From NCBI RefSeq assembly GCF_040361335.1, contig NZ_APNM01000003.1:62001-126000 (forward strand): 64,000 bases of DNA. Reading direction: 5' to 3'. Under the pieces are notes generated by a model. The model had not been told where the DNA came from, ran no database searches, and was given only the letters and a program-made list of their open reading frames with translations. Positions 48,622-57,330 of the stretch are shown here, one piece after another; the first letter of the stretch is position 1; each line of letters starts with the position of its first letter. A program made the position numbers and the translations under genes. Source of the DNA: APNM01 sp040361335. Its GTDB lineage: Bacteria > Pseudomonadota > Gammaproteobacteria > Nevskiales > Salinisphaeraceae.

Positions 48622-50037
48622 ATGAGCCCCGAGCGCGTCGGTTTCGCCCTTCTCCTGCTGGGGGTGATGCTGTATGCGGGCAAGTGGCTGCGCCTGCACT
48701 GGCGGCCCGCGCAGGCGCTGTTCCTGCCCGGCTCGATCCTCGCCGGTTTCCTGGGCCTGCTGGTCGGGCCGCACGTGCTGGGCGCCGTCGCCGCCGTCGG
48801 CGAGGGCGCGTTCGCGCAGGGGCCGGTGCCGCCGTGGATCTACCAGGTCTGGGGCACACTGCCGGGCCTGCTGATCAACGTCGTGTTCGCGACCCTGCTC
48901 ATGGGCGTGCCCCTGCCGGCCCCGCGCCGGGTATGGGGATTGGCCGGACCGCAGCTCGCCTTCGGTCTGTCCCTGGGGGCGGGGCAGTACGTGGTCGGCA
49001 TCCTGCTGGTGGCGCTGGTATTGGCGCCTTTTTTCGACATCCCCCTGATGGCCGGCGCCCTGATCGAGATCGGGTTCGAGGGCGGTCACGGCACCGCCGC
49101 CGGCGTGCAGGCCGTGTTCGACGATCTGGGTTATCCGGCCGGCGGAGAGCTGGCCGTGGGCATGGCCACGGTGGGCGTGGTGGCCGGTATCGTCACCGGC
49201 ATCGTACTCGTGAACTGGGGCGCGCGCAGCGGCCGTGCCGTATGCCTGGACGGGCGCGCGGCGAGCGTGTCGCACGGCCAGCGGCGGGGCGTGATCGAGG
49301 ACCACGAGGCGCCGCGTACGCTGGGTTCGATGACCGTGCGCCCGGAATCGATGGAACCGCTGACCCTGCACCTGGCGATGATCGCGCTGGCGATCCTGAT
49401 CGGCGTGGGACTGCTGGAGGCCCTGAGCTGGCTGGAGCGCCTGACCTGGGCCCGCGACGGCGGTCCGGTGCTGCTGGGCGCGGTGCCGCTGTTTCCGATG
49501 GCCATGCTCGGCGGCGTCGCCGTGCAGGCACTGTTGGGGCGTCTGGGGCTGGCCAACCTGCTGGACCGCGAGACCATGCTGCGCCTGCAGGGACTGTCCC
49601 TGGACGTGCTGATCGCCGCGGCGATCGCCAGCCTGTCGCTGCCGGTGATCGCGGACAACTTGGTGCCGTTCGCGGTCCTGGCCGCGGGCGGCATCCTGTG
49701 GTGCCTGTTCCTGTTCCTCTGGGCGGCGCCGCGCATGATCCCGGACTACTGGTTCGAGCGCGGCATCGGCGACTTCGGCCAGTCCATGGGCGTGACCGCC
49801 ACCGGCCTGATCCTGATGAAGATCGCCGATCCCGAGAACCGGTCGCCGGCCTACGAGGCCTTCGGCTACAAACAGTTGATCTTCGAACCCTTCTTCGGCG
49901 GCGGCTTGATCACCGGCATCTCGGTGCCGTTGATCTACAACTTCGGCCCCTGGCCGTTGTTCGGTGCCATGGTGGCGCTGCTGGCGTTGGGGCTGGCCTC
50001 CGGACTGCTTTATTTCGGCAGGAACAAGGCGGCCTGA
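48622..50037 (+). CDS. gltS: Sodium/glutamate symporter family protein (GltS-like)
   Basis: A polytopic inner-membrane carrier of 471 residues with about ten to twelve hydrophobic helices. Each half carries a glycine-rich reentrant segment (EIGFEGGHGTAAGVQAVFDDLG and ERGIGDFGQSMGVTATGLIL), characteristic of the ESS/GltS family. The substrate is not proven. Start ATG 48622, 14 bases after ppiD. Confidence 0.8.
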   Translation: MSPERVGFALLLLGVMLYAGKWLRLHWRPAQALFLPGSILAGFLGLLVGPHVLGAVAAVGEGAFAQGPVPPWIYQVWGTLPGLLINVVFATLLMGVPLPAPRRVWGLAGPQLAFGLSLGAGQYVVGILLVALVLAPFFDIPLMAGALIEIGFEGGHGTAAGVQAVFDDLGYPAGGELAVGMATVGVVAGIVTGIVLVNWGARSGRAVCLDGRAASVSHGQRRGVIEDHEAPRTLGSMTVRPESMEPLTLHLAMIALAILIGVGLLEALSWLERLTWARDGGPVLLGAVPLFPMAMLGGVAVQALLGRLGLANLLDRETMLRLQGLSLDVLIAAAIASLSLPVIADNLVPFAVLAAGGILWCLFLFLWAAPRMIPDYWFERGIGDFGQSMGVTATGLILMKIADPENRSPAYEAFGYKQLIFEPFFGGGLITGISVPLIYNFGPWPLFGAMVALLALGLASGLLYFGRNKAA

Positions 50038-50083
50038 TCGGGGACTGACGAAAGTCGGGTCTCCGTCCTTGCCCTGTACTGAA

Positions 50084-50575
50084 CTACGGCAACACCTGGA
50101 TCACCGCCACGCGCCGCTGGAACCAGTAGGCATTGTCGACCGTCTCCAGCGCCACCTCGTCGCGGTCGAGCGACGCATGCAGCATGCTGCCGTCGCCGAT
50201 GTAGAGCCCCACGTGCAGGATGGCGCGCTCGCGCCCGTTGCGGGTGCGTTCGACGCGGTGGAACAGCAGGTCGCCGGGGCGGGCCTCGGCGAAGCGTATC
50301 GGGCGTCCCGCGCGGAGCTGCGCCTCGCGGTCGCGGGGCAGGTCGAACCCGGCCTCCTCGAAGGCGAAATGGACGAATCCGGCGTCGTCGAAGCCCTTGC
50401 GGTCGGCGCCCCCGTAGCGGTAGGGCGCGCCGATCTGGGCGCTCGCGGCCGCGATCACCGCGCCGCGGGCCTCGGTGGGCGCGGGCTCGCCCGCGCCGGG
50501 CAGGCTCATGCCGGCGCAGGCCGTGAGCAGGGCGGCCGCCAGGAGTGCGGCGAGGAACGGGACAGGACGTCGCAT
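50084..50575 (-). CDS. NlpC/P60-fold lipoprotein lacking the catalytic cysteine
   Basis: 163 residues. The lipoprotein signal LLAAALLTAC places the lipidated Cys at residue 20. The NlpC/P60 domain spans about 38-160, with YRYGGADRKGFDDAGF where active enzymes have Y-x-x-GG...DCSG. D64 and A65 replace the catalytic Cys and Ser. The histidine motif HVGLYIGDGSMLHAS is kept. A cell-wall-binding pseudoenzyme or regulator is likely rather than an active endopeptidase. Alternative upstream starts in the frame lack a signal peptide. Confidence 0.82.
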   Translation of the reverse strand: MRRPVPFLAALLAAALLTACAGMSLPGAGEPAPTEARGAVIAAASAQIGAPYRYGGADRKGFDDAGFVHFAFEEAGFDLPRDREAQLRAGRPIRFAEARPGDLLFHRVERTRNGRERAILHVGLYIGDGSMLHASLDRDEVALETVDNAYWFQRRVAVIQVLP

Positions 50576-50690
50576 GCGGCCAATGATGCCTGATGCGGAC
50601 GTGCCGCTCCAGCACGTGAGCCGATAGGGAAAGGCCGGCCGGGCGTCGCCGCCGGGCCGGCCGTATCGCCGGAACGGTCGGGCGTCCGGC

Positions 50691-51698
50691 TCAGCCGCCG
50701 GCGACCGCCTTTGCCGTGTCGGCCGGGGCCGGATTCTCCTCAGCCAGGCTGTCCAGGTATTTCTCGGCGTCGAGAGCGGCCATGCAGCCGGTACCGGCCG
50801 AGGTGACGGCCTGGCGATAGACATGGTCCATGACGTCGCCGGCCGCGAAGACACCCGGCACGCTGGTGGCGGTGTGGTTGCCCTGGGTGCCGCTCTGCAC
50901 CTTGATGTAACCGTTCTCCATGTCGAGCTGGCCGGCGAAGATGTCGGTGTTGGGCTTGTGTCCGATGGCGATGAACACGCCGTCCACCGCGATCTCGCGG
51001 GTCTCGCCGCTTTCCTTGTCCTTGATCCGCATGCCGGTCACGCCCATCTCGTCGCCCAGGACCTCGTCGAGGACATGGTTCCAGACGATGCTGACATTGC
51101 CGTTCTCCGCCTTCTCGAACAGCTTGTCGGCCAGAATCTTCTCGGAGCGGAACTTGTCGCGCCGGTGCACCACGGTGACGTGCGCGGCGATGTTCGACAG
51201 GTACAAGGCCTCCTCGACCGCGGTGTTGCCGCCGCCGATCACGGCCACGTTGCGGCCCTTGTAAAAGAAGCCGTCGCAGGTGGCGCAGGCGGACACGCCC
51301 TTGCCCATGAACGCCTGCTCGGATTCCAGGCCGAGGTACTTGGCGGTGGCGCCGGTGGCGATGATCAGCGCGTCGCAGGTGTAGACACCGCGATCACCCT
51401 CCAGGGTGAAGGGCCGCTCGCCCAGTTTCACGGTGTGGATGTGGTCGAAGACGATGCGGGTGTCGAAGCGCTCGGCATGCTCCTTCATGCGCTCCATCAG
51501 CGCCGGCCCCTGCAGGCCGGTGACATCGCCGGGCCAGTTGTCCACGTCGGTCGTGGTCATTAGCTGGCCACCCTGTTCCATCCCCGTGATCAGCACCGGG
51601 TCGAGGTTCGCGCGCGCGGCGTAGACCGCGGCGGTGTAGCCGGCGGGGCCCGACCCCAGGATGATCAGCTTGTGGTGCTCGGTCTGCTTGTCGCTCAT
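50691..51698 (-). CDS. trxB: Thioredoxin reductase
   Basis: An NADPH/FAD enzyme of 335 residues that reduces thioredoxin. FAD motif LGSGPAGYTAAVYAARA, redox pair C138/C141 in ACATCDGFF, NADPH motif GGGNTAVEEALYLS, and the C-terminal FAAGDVMDHVYRQAVTSAGTGC. It follows the peroxiredoxin gene on the same strand but is separated by a hairpin. Confidence 0.97.
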   Translation of the reverse strand: MSDKQTEHHKLIILGSGPAGYTAAVYAARANLDPVLITGMEQGGQLMTTTDVDNWPGDVTGLQGPALMERMKEHAERFDTRIVFDHIHTVKLGERPFTLEGDRGVYTCDALIIATGATAKYLGLESEQAFMGKGVSACATCDGFFYKGRNVAVIGGGNTAVEEALYLSNIAAHVTVVHRRDKFRSEKILADKLFEKAENGNVSIVWNHVLDEVLGDEMGVTGMRIKDKESGETREIAVDGVFIAIGHKPNTDIFAGQLDMENGYIKVQSGTQGNHTATSVPGVFAAGDVMDHVYRQAVTSAGTGCMAALDAEKYLDSLAEENPAPADTAKAVAGG

Positions 51699-51722
51699 GG
51701 TCGCTCGTGCTGCTTCAGTGTG

Positions 51723-51751
51723 CCGGCGGCCGGGACGCGCCCGGCCGCCGG
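51723..51751 (-). terminator. Hairpin between the peroxiredoxin gene and trxB
   Basis: A perfect 12 bp stem (51723-51734 with 51740-51751) and a five-base loop. It probably ends or attenuates the peroxiredoxin transcript before trxB. No T-run. Confidence 0.55.
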
Positions 51752-51767
51752 TCCAGGGTACCGTGGA

Positions 51768-52370
51768 TCAGAGGCTCTCCGCATGCTCGGAAAGATAGGC
51801 GGCGACGCCCTCGGCGTCCGGCTTCATGCCGGACTGCCCCTTGCGCCAGCCGGCGGGGCACACCTCGCCGTGTTCCTCGGTGAACTGCAGGGCGTCGACC
51901 ATCCGCAGCATCTCGTCCACCTCGCGGCCCAGCGGCAGGTTGTTGACGATCTGGTGCTGGACCATGCCGTCCTTGTCGATCAGGAAGGAGGCCCGCATCG
52001 CCACGCCTTCCTCGGGATGGGCGATGCCGTAGGCACCGCAGATGCGGTGCGACTTGTCGGAGACCAGCGGGAAACCGACCGGGCCGATGCCGCCCCGGTC
52101 CACCGGCGTGTTGCGCCAGGCGTAGTGGGTGAACTCGGAGTCGATGGACAGGCCGATGAGCTGGACGTTGCGTTCCTCGAAGGCATCGATACGGTTGTTG
52201 TGGGCGATGATCTCCGAGGGGCACACGAAGGTGAAGTCCAGCGGCCAGAAGAACAGGACCACGTACTGCCCGCGATACGCCGAAAGCTTGAAGTCTTCCT
52301 GGATGGAGCCGTCCGGCATCACGGCGGCGGCGGTGAAGTCGGGGGCTTCGCGACCCACGAGTACGCTCAT
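51768..52370 (-). CDS. ahpC: Typical 2-Cys peroxiredoxin (AhpC/TSA family)
   Basis: Reduces peroxides in the cytoplasm. 200 residues, with peroxidatic C50 (DFTFVCPSE), resolving C171 (EVCPAGW) and the GGIG motif (about 93-96). The C-terminal YF-type motif is YL here. The ATG at 52370 has an AAGGAGA upstream. The adjacent thioredoxin reductase suggests that thioredoxin recycles it. Confidence 0.93.
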   Translation of the reverse strand: MSVLVGREAPDFTAAAVMPDGSIQEDFKLSAYRGQYVVLFFWPLDFTFVCPSEIIAHNNRIDAFEERNVQLIGLSIDSEFTHYAWRNTPVDRGGIGPVGFPLVSDKSHRICGAYGIAHPEEGVAMRASFLIDKDGMVQHQIVNNLPLGREVDEMLRMVDALQFTEEHGEVCPAGWRKGQSGMKPDAEGVAAYLSEHAESL

Positions 52371-52459
52371 TTCCTGTCTCCTTGAGTTGCGTATGGAACG
52401 TTTCCCCGGCGGTCCGCGATCGCTCGGGGCGGGTGCCGGCAGCCGCCGGGCGCGGCTAC

Positions 52460-52472
52460 GTTGCAATGCAAC
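52460..52472 (-). promoter_or_regulatory. Palindrome in the peroxiredoxin upstream region
   Basis: GTTGCAATGCAAC is a perfect palindrome around a central base, about 90 bases upstream of the peroxiredoxin start, next to the TTAGAAT word on the coding strand. It does not match the OxyR pattern; a binding protein is unknown. Confidence 0.3.
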
Positions 52473-52621
52473 ATTCTAAGGCCTGGCGGCGGCGGCGCAA
52501 GTTGATATTCGCAATGCGCTTCATAGGTGCGGCCTATCGCATGTCGGCGACGGCGATGCTTGGGTTGCCGGGGCCGATGACGTAGTATTCCGGGCTCTTC
52601 CGCAACCGACGAGAGGCCCCC

Positions 52622-54487
52622 GTGGCATCACGCGATTCCGCCAAGCGCGGCTCATTCATCGGACGGTTCTTCCGCGGGATCTGGCGCACGCTGACGGTCA
52701 CCTACGCGGTGGTCAGCATCGCCATGCTGCTCCTGGTGCCGCTGGTGCTCTACATGACCCTGTTCGGGGGTCCCGCGGTGACGGTGGAGCAGGACGTGGC
52801 GCTGGTCTGGGCGCCCGCCGGCGATCTGGTGGAGCAGCGCACCCGCAACGTGCAGGAAGCCCTGGTCGAGCAGGTCACCGCGGAGCGCCGTCACGAGAGC
52901 GTGGTCCGCGACCTGGTCGACTCCCTGGATCACGCGGCCGGGGACGATCGCATCGCATTCGCTTTCCTCAAGCTCGACGAGCTCGGCGGCGCCTCCACCG
53001 GCCAGCTCCAGGACCTGGCGGCGGCGATCCGCCGCTTCAAGGAATCCGGCAAGGAGGTGGTCGCCTGGGCACCGGCCTACAACCAGGGGGCCTACTACCT
53101 GGCCGCCCAGGCCGATACCGTCTACCTGGACCCGCTGGGCCAGGTGTTTCTCCAGGGCTTCGGTCTCTACCGGCAATACTTCAAGGATGCCCTGGACAAG
53201 CTGGGCGTCGAGATCAACGTATTCCGCGTGGGCGAGTACAAGTCGTTCGTGGAGCCGTTCACCCGCAACGACATGTCGCCCGAGGCACGCGCCGCCAACC
53301 GCGCCTGGCTGGAATCGCTGTGGCAAACCTATCGCGAGGGCGTGACCGCCGGCCGCGAGCTGGAGGCCGGGGCCGTGACTCGCTATGTCGAGGGCTACGG
53401 CGATACCCTGACCCGGCTCGCCGGCGACGCCGCGCGCGCCGCGCTCAACGCCGGGCTCGTGGACAAGCTGGCCACGGTCGAGGAGATGCGCGCCGATATG
53501 CGCGAGAAGGTCGGACGCGATCCCAAGCACGGCAGCTTTCGCCAGATATTCCACGGCGACTACCTGCGTGTCGCCCGTTCGGAGCAACCGGCGCCGCGCA
53601 CCGACAGCCGCATCGGCCTGATCGTGGTCGAGGGTCCGATCGTCGAGGGCCGGGCGGTCTCGGGTGCGGCCAGCGGCGAGAACATCGCGCGCCTGGTCTC
53701 CAAGGTCCGCCGCGACGATCACATGGCGGCCCTGGTGCTGCGGGTGAACAGCCCGGGCGGCTCGGTGTACGCCTCGGAGCGTATCCGGCGCGAGATCGCC
53801 ATGCTGCGCGAGTCCGGCAAGCCGGTGATCGTCTCCATGGCCGGCGTGGCCGCTTCCGGCGGCTACTGGATCTCGATGAACGCCGACCAGATATGGGCCC
53901 AGCCGGCCACGATCACGGGTTCGATCGGGGTGTTCGGCCTGGTGCCCACGTTCGCGCGGCCCCTGGAGAAGATCGGGGTCCACACCGACGGTCTCGGCAC
54001 CACGCCGTTGTCGGGTGCGTTCCAGGCCACCAAACCCCTGGACGACACGGCCAGGCGCATTCTCCAGTCCGGCGTCGAACACACCTACAACCGTTTCATC
54101 CGCGAGGTCGCCGAGGCCCGCGGCATGGGCGTGGAGGCCGTCGACCGCATCGCCCAGGGCCGGGTCTGGAGCGGCGCGGATGCCGCGCGCATCGGTCTGG
54201 TGGACAAGCTGGGCGGACTCGAGCGGGCCATGGGCGCCGCCGCCGAGGCCGCGGGGCTGCAGCCGGGCGACTACCGGCTCGAGGTTGTCCGTCAGGCCGA
54301 CGACTGGCGCTCGGCGCTGCTCGAGCTGCTGTCCCTGGAGGTCGGGAGCCTGTCCTGGCTGCCGGACTGGATCGCGAGGCTGCCCCTGGACTCGACGGTG
54401 CGCTGGCTCGGTCACGGCCTGAGCGATCCGCGCGATCTCTATGCGCACTGTTTCTGCGAGATCGGAGCCGTGCCGGGGGATCGCTGA
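52622..54487 (+). CDS. sppA: Signal peptide peptidase SppA, 67K type
   Basis: An inner-membrane protease of 621 residues that degrades cleaved signal peptides. N-terminal anchor about 24-48. Two tandem ClpP-like S49 domains carry the dyad across the repeats: K207 in GEYKSFVEPF and S412 in GVAASGGYW, close to E. coli K209 and S409. The start is the GTG at 52622 after GAGAGG. The stop overlaps the next ATG (TGATG). Confidence 0.95.
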   Translation: MASRDSAKRGSFIGRFFRGIWRTLTVTYAVVSIAMLLLVPLVLYMTLFGGPAVTVEQDVALVWAPAGDLVEQRTRNVQEALVEQVTAERRHESVVRDLVDSLDHAAGDDRIAFAFLKLDELGGASTGQLQDLAAAIRRFKESGKEVVAWAPAYNQGAYYLAAQADTVYLDPLGQVFLQGFGLYRQYFKDALDKLGVEINVFRVGEYKSFVEPFTRNDMSPEARAANRAWLESLWQTYREGVTAGRELEAGAVTRYVEGYGDTLTRLAGDAARAALNAGLVDKLATVEEMRADMREKVGRDPKHGSFRQIFHGDYLRVARSEQPAPRTDSRIGLIVVEGPIVEGRAVSGAASGENIARLVSKVRRDDHMAALVLRVNSPGGSVYASERIRREIAMLRESGKPVIVSMAGVAASGGYWISMNADQIWAQPATITGSIGVFGLVPTFARPLEKIGVHTDGLGTTPLSGAFQATKPLDDTARRILQSGVEHTYNRFIREVAEARGMGVEAVDRIAQGRVWSGADAARIGLVDKLGGLERAMGAAAEAAGLQPGDYRLEVVRQADDWRSALLELLSLEVGSLSWLPDWIARLPLDSTVRWLGHGLSDPRDLYAHCFCEIGAVPGDR

Positions 54488-55323
54488 TGCCGCGCGTCCA
54501 GGTCCGGGGCCGGGTCCGCATCCACTACCGCGAGGCCGGGGATGTCGAGCCCGTCGTGCTGTTGCACGGCCTGGGCTCCAGCGGCCGGGACTGGGAATAC
54601 CAGATACCGGCCTTCGCCGAGCGACACCGGGTGATCGTGCCGGACCTGCGCGGCTCGGGCGACAGCGACAAGCCGCCGGGGCCCTATCGTATCGCCGATT
54701 ACGCCGCGGACACCTGGGCGCTGCTCGACAAGCTCGGCATCGCCGAGGCGAACCTGGTGGGCTTGTCGATGGGCGGGGCGACCGCCTTCGAGATGGCGGC
54801 GAGCCGACCCGAACGGGTACGCCGCCTTGTGGTGGTGAACTGTCCGCCCAGCTTCGCGATCGACTCGCCCCGGAAGGCGCTCGAGATAGGCATGCGCCTG
54901 GCGGTGGTGCGTTGCCTGGGCATGGACCGCATGGCGGCGATCGTCGGCCGGCGCCTGTTCCCGGCGCCGTCGCAGGCGGAGTTGCGGTCCGAATTCGAGC
55001 GCCGCTACGCCACCAACGACAAGCGCCACTACCTCTGGGCGCTGCGCTCGCTGCCGGGTTGGCAGGTCCTGGACCGGCTGGAGCGCATTACCTGTCCCGC
55101 CCTGATGGTGGCCGCCGAGCACGATTACACGCCGGTGGCGGCGAAGCGCGCGGCGGTCGAACGCCTGTCGGACGGGCACCTGGCGGTGATCCGGGATTCC
55201 CGCCACGGCACGCCCATCGACCGGCCCGAAGAGTTCAACCGCGTGGTCCTGGATTTCCTGGCCGGCCGGGCGCCCGAACCGGCGCCGGCCGAGAATGCAC
55301 GAGCCGCGGATGCGCGCCGATAG
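54487..55323 (+). CDS. Alpha/beta-fold hydrolase
   Basis: 278 residues. The oxyanion segment VVLLHGLGSSGRDWEYQ, the nucleophile elbow GLSMGG, the acid in AEHDYTP and the histidine in DSRHGTPIDRPEEFN form a normal catalytic set. An esterase or lactonase is likely; the substrate is unknown. It is coupled to sppA by a one-base overlap. Confidence 0.88.
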   Translation: MPRVQVRGRVRIHYREAGDVEPVVLLHGLGSSGRDWEYQIPAFAERHRVIVPDLRGSGDSDKPPGPYRIADYAADTWALLDKLGIAEANLVGLSMGGATAFEMAASRPERVRRLVVVNCPPSFAIDSPRKALEIGMRLAVVRCLGMDRMAAIVGRRLFPAPSQAELRSEFERRYATNDKRHYLWALRSLPGWQVLDRLERITCPALMVAAEHDYTPVAAKRAAVERLSDGHLAVIRDSRHGTPIDRPEEFNRVVLDFLAGRAPEPAPAENARAADARR

Positions 55324-55398
55324 AGGCGGATACGTGAGGGCCCTTGGCCCTGATCCGCGGTCATCGGCGTCAATCCGCGGATAGGATTTGTCGTAACC

Positions 55399-56370
55399 AT
55401 GGGATTACTGATCGAGGGTGAATGGCGGGACCGCTGGTACGACACCGAGTCGACCGGCGGCCGTTTCGTGCGCGAAAGCCCCGGTTTCCGCCACTGGGTC
55501 ACGGCCGACGGCAGCAGCGGTTTCCCCGCCGAGGCCGGGCGCTACCACCTCTATGTCTCGCTGGCCTGTCCCTGGGCGCACCGGACGCTGATCATGCGCG
55601 CGCTCAAGGGGCTGGAAGAGGCCGTGGGCGTGTCGGTGGTCGACCCCTACATGGGCGAGAACGGCTGGACCTTCTCGGAGGCGCCCGGCTGCATCCCGGA
55701 CACCGTCAACGGCGCGCGCTATCTCTACGAGGTCTACCGCAAGGCGGTGCCGGACTACACCGGCCGCGTGACCACGCCCACGCTCTGGGACCGCGAGCGC
55801 GGGACCATCGTCTCCAACGAATCGTCGGACATCATGCGGATGCTCAACGCCGAGTTCGACGCCGTCGCCCGACATCCGGCGCGCGATTACTATCCGGCGG
55901 ACCTGCGCGAGCGGATCGACGCGATCAACGAGCCGATCTACCACGAGGTCAACAACGGCGTGTACAAGGCCGGTTTCGCGACCGCGCAGGACGCCTACGA
56001 GGAGGCCTGCCGCAGCCTGTTCGCGCGCCTCGACGCCCTGGACGAACGGCTCGGAGGGCAGCGTTACCTGGCCGGGGATCGTCTGACCGAGGCCGACTGG
56101 CGGCTGTTCACCACGCTGGTGCGTTTCGACGCCGTCTACCACGGGCACTTCAAGTGCAATATCCGGCGCATCGCCGACTACCCGCACCTGTCGGGCTATC
56201 TGCGCGAACTCTACCAGGTGCCGGGGATCGCGGCGACCACCGACTTCGACCATATCAAGCAGCACTACTACCGCAGCCACGGCCACATCAATCCCACCGG
56301 GATCGTGCCGCTGGGTCCCGAGCTCGACCTGGATGCGCCGCACGGGCGGGATGCTCGGTCCGACCGTTGA
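55399..56370 (+). CDS. Glutathionyl-hydroquinone reductase (Xi-class GST, YqjG-like)
   Basis: Reduces glutathionyl-hydroquinones in the cytoplasm. The 323-residue protein has catalytic C57 in SLACPWAHRT, which distinguishes this class from ordinary GSTs. IVSNESSDIMRMLN and the C-terminal helical domain with HFKCNIRRIADYPHLSGYLRELYQ are typical. It is followed by a dispersed palindrome and the convergent desT. Confidence 0.92.
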   Translation: MGLLIEGEWRDRWYDTESTGGRFVRESPGFRHWVTADGSSGFPAEAGRYHLYVSLACPWAHRTLIMRALKGLEEAVGVSVVDPYMGENGWTFSEAPGCIPDTVNGARYLYEVYRKAVPDYTGRVTTPTLWDRERGTIVSNESSDIMRMLNAEFDAVARHPARDYYPADLRERIDAINEPIYHEVNNGVYKAGFATAQDAYEEACRSLFARLDALDERLGGQRYLAGDRLTEADWRLFTTLVRFDAVYHGHFKCNIRRIADYPHLSGYLRELYQVPGIAATTDFDHIKQHYYRSHGHINPTGIVPLGPELDLDAPHGRDARSDR

Positions 56371-56384
56371 GCTCGCCGCAAGGA

Positions 56385-56513
56385 ACTAACCACAGAGGCA
56401 CAGAGCGCACAGAGATAAGCCATATTTATTGCGCCGTTCATTAAGCGGACGAAACGTCCTGTGCTGCGCTTCTTTACGTCTGGCTCTGTGTTCTCTGTGT
56501 CTCTGTGGTTATT
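56385..56513. repeat. CACAGAG-word palindrome
   Basis: Starts AACTAACCACAGAGGCACAGAG and ends CTCTGTGTCTCTGTGGTTAT, with a 60-base unlike centre. It lies between convergent genes, as does the related copy at 37421-37510. Confidence 0.7.
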
Positions 56514-56521
56514 ACTGTCTT

Positions 56522-57181
56522 TCAGGCGCCTTCGGCGCGAGTATCCTTGCCTTTCCGGTCAGAGGCGTCGCTGCGCCAGTGGGGCACGCCCAGCATGATC
56601 AGGCGGAGCTGCTTCTCGGTGGTGGCGACGATGGCGGCCTCCTCGCGCGAGTCGCGGGCGGGGGCGTCGAGGATCGACTCCGCGGTCGAGACCATGGCGT
56701 TGACCAGCAGCCCCGCGAGCATCTGCAGGTCCTCGGTGGACCAGCGCTCCAGGATCGGGAAGCGCGCCAGGTCGGTGGCCAGCTCGCTCTCGAACAGCCG
56801 CAGTTCCTGACGGATCGCCCCGCGTACCGCGGCGTTGCCGCCGTGGCGTTCGCGGGCGATGAAGCCGAAATGCAGCCGGTTGGCATGGACGTGACGGACC
56901 AGGATCTCGACCGAGCGCCGGATCACGTCGCTGCCCGATAGATCCTCCCGTCGCGCGGCCCGCAGGAGCTGCCGCAGGCTGTGCATGGACTCCGCGACCA
57001 GCGCCAGGCCCAGCGTCTCCATGTCGGGGAAATGGCGATAGAAAGCGGTGGGCACGATACCCACCTCGCGCGTGAGCTGGCGCAGGCTGAGGGCGCCCAA
57101 GCTGTGGCCGGCGGCGACCAATGCCAGGGCCGCATCCATCAGGGCCGTTCGCGTGCCGCCTTGGGGCCTGGATCGTGGCAT
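56522..57181 (-). CDS. desT: TetR-family regulator of unsaturated fatty acid genes (DesT/FabR-like)
   Basis: 219 residues. The N-terminal helix-turn-helix LSLRQLTREVGIVPTAFYRHFPDMETLGLALV is close to FabR/DesT. The C-terminal ligand domain is expected to bind acyl-CoA or acyl-ACP and so sense membrane lipid saturation. It is divergent from desC-desB, and two operator-like palindromes lie between them, one beside its own start. Confidence 0.85.
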   Translation of the reverse strand: MPRSRPQGGTRTALMDAALALVAAGHSLGALSLRQLTREVGIVPTAFYRHFPDMETLGLALVAESMHSLRQLLRAARREDLSGSDVIRRSVEILVRHVHANRLHFGFIARERHGGNAAVRGAIRQELRLFESELATDLARFPILERWSTEDLQMLAGLLVNAMVSTAESILDAPARDSREEAAIVATTEKQLRLIMLGVPHWRSDASDRKGKDTRAEGA

Positions 57182-57198
57182 GTGAATATCTGTTTACA
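57181..57198 (-). promoter_or_regulatory. Putative DesT operator 1 (autoregulatory)
   Basis: TGTGAA-N6-TTTACA abuts the desT start codon. It fits the same TGTGNA-N6-TTNACA pattern as the site at 57300-57317. Confidence 0.5.
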
Positions 57199-57272
57199 CT
57201 ATAGGTCGATTCTAGGGCATGCCCCTTGATTGCGCAAAGCTATTTCTTGCGCATTTATTTAGTGAGCAAGTG

Positions 57273-57317
57273 TTGACATTGCGGTGCCGGACGCTACGAT
57301 GTGTACAGTCGTTCACA
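57273..57317 (+). promoter_or_regulatory. desC promoter with overlapping DesT operator 2
   Basis: A perfect TTGACA (57273-57278), a 16-base spacer and TACGAT (57295-57300). Immediately downstream is TGTGTA-N6-TTCACA (57300-57317), which would cover the transcription start and is well placed for repression. Confidence 0.65.
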
Positions 57318-57330
57318 TGGATTGTCCGTC

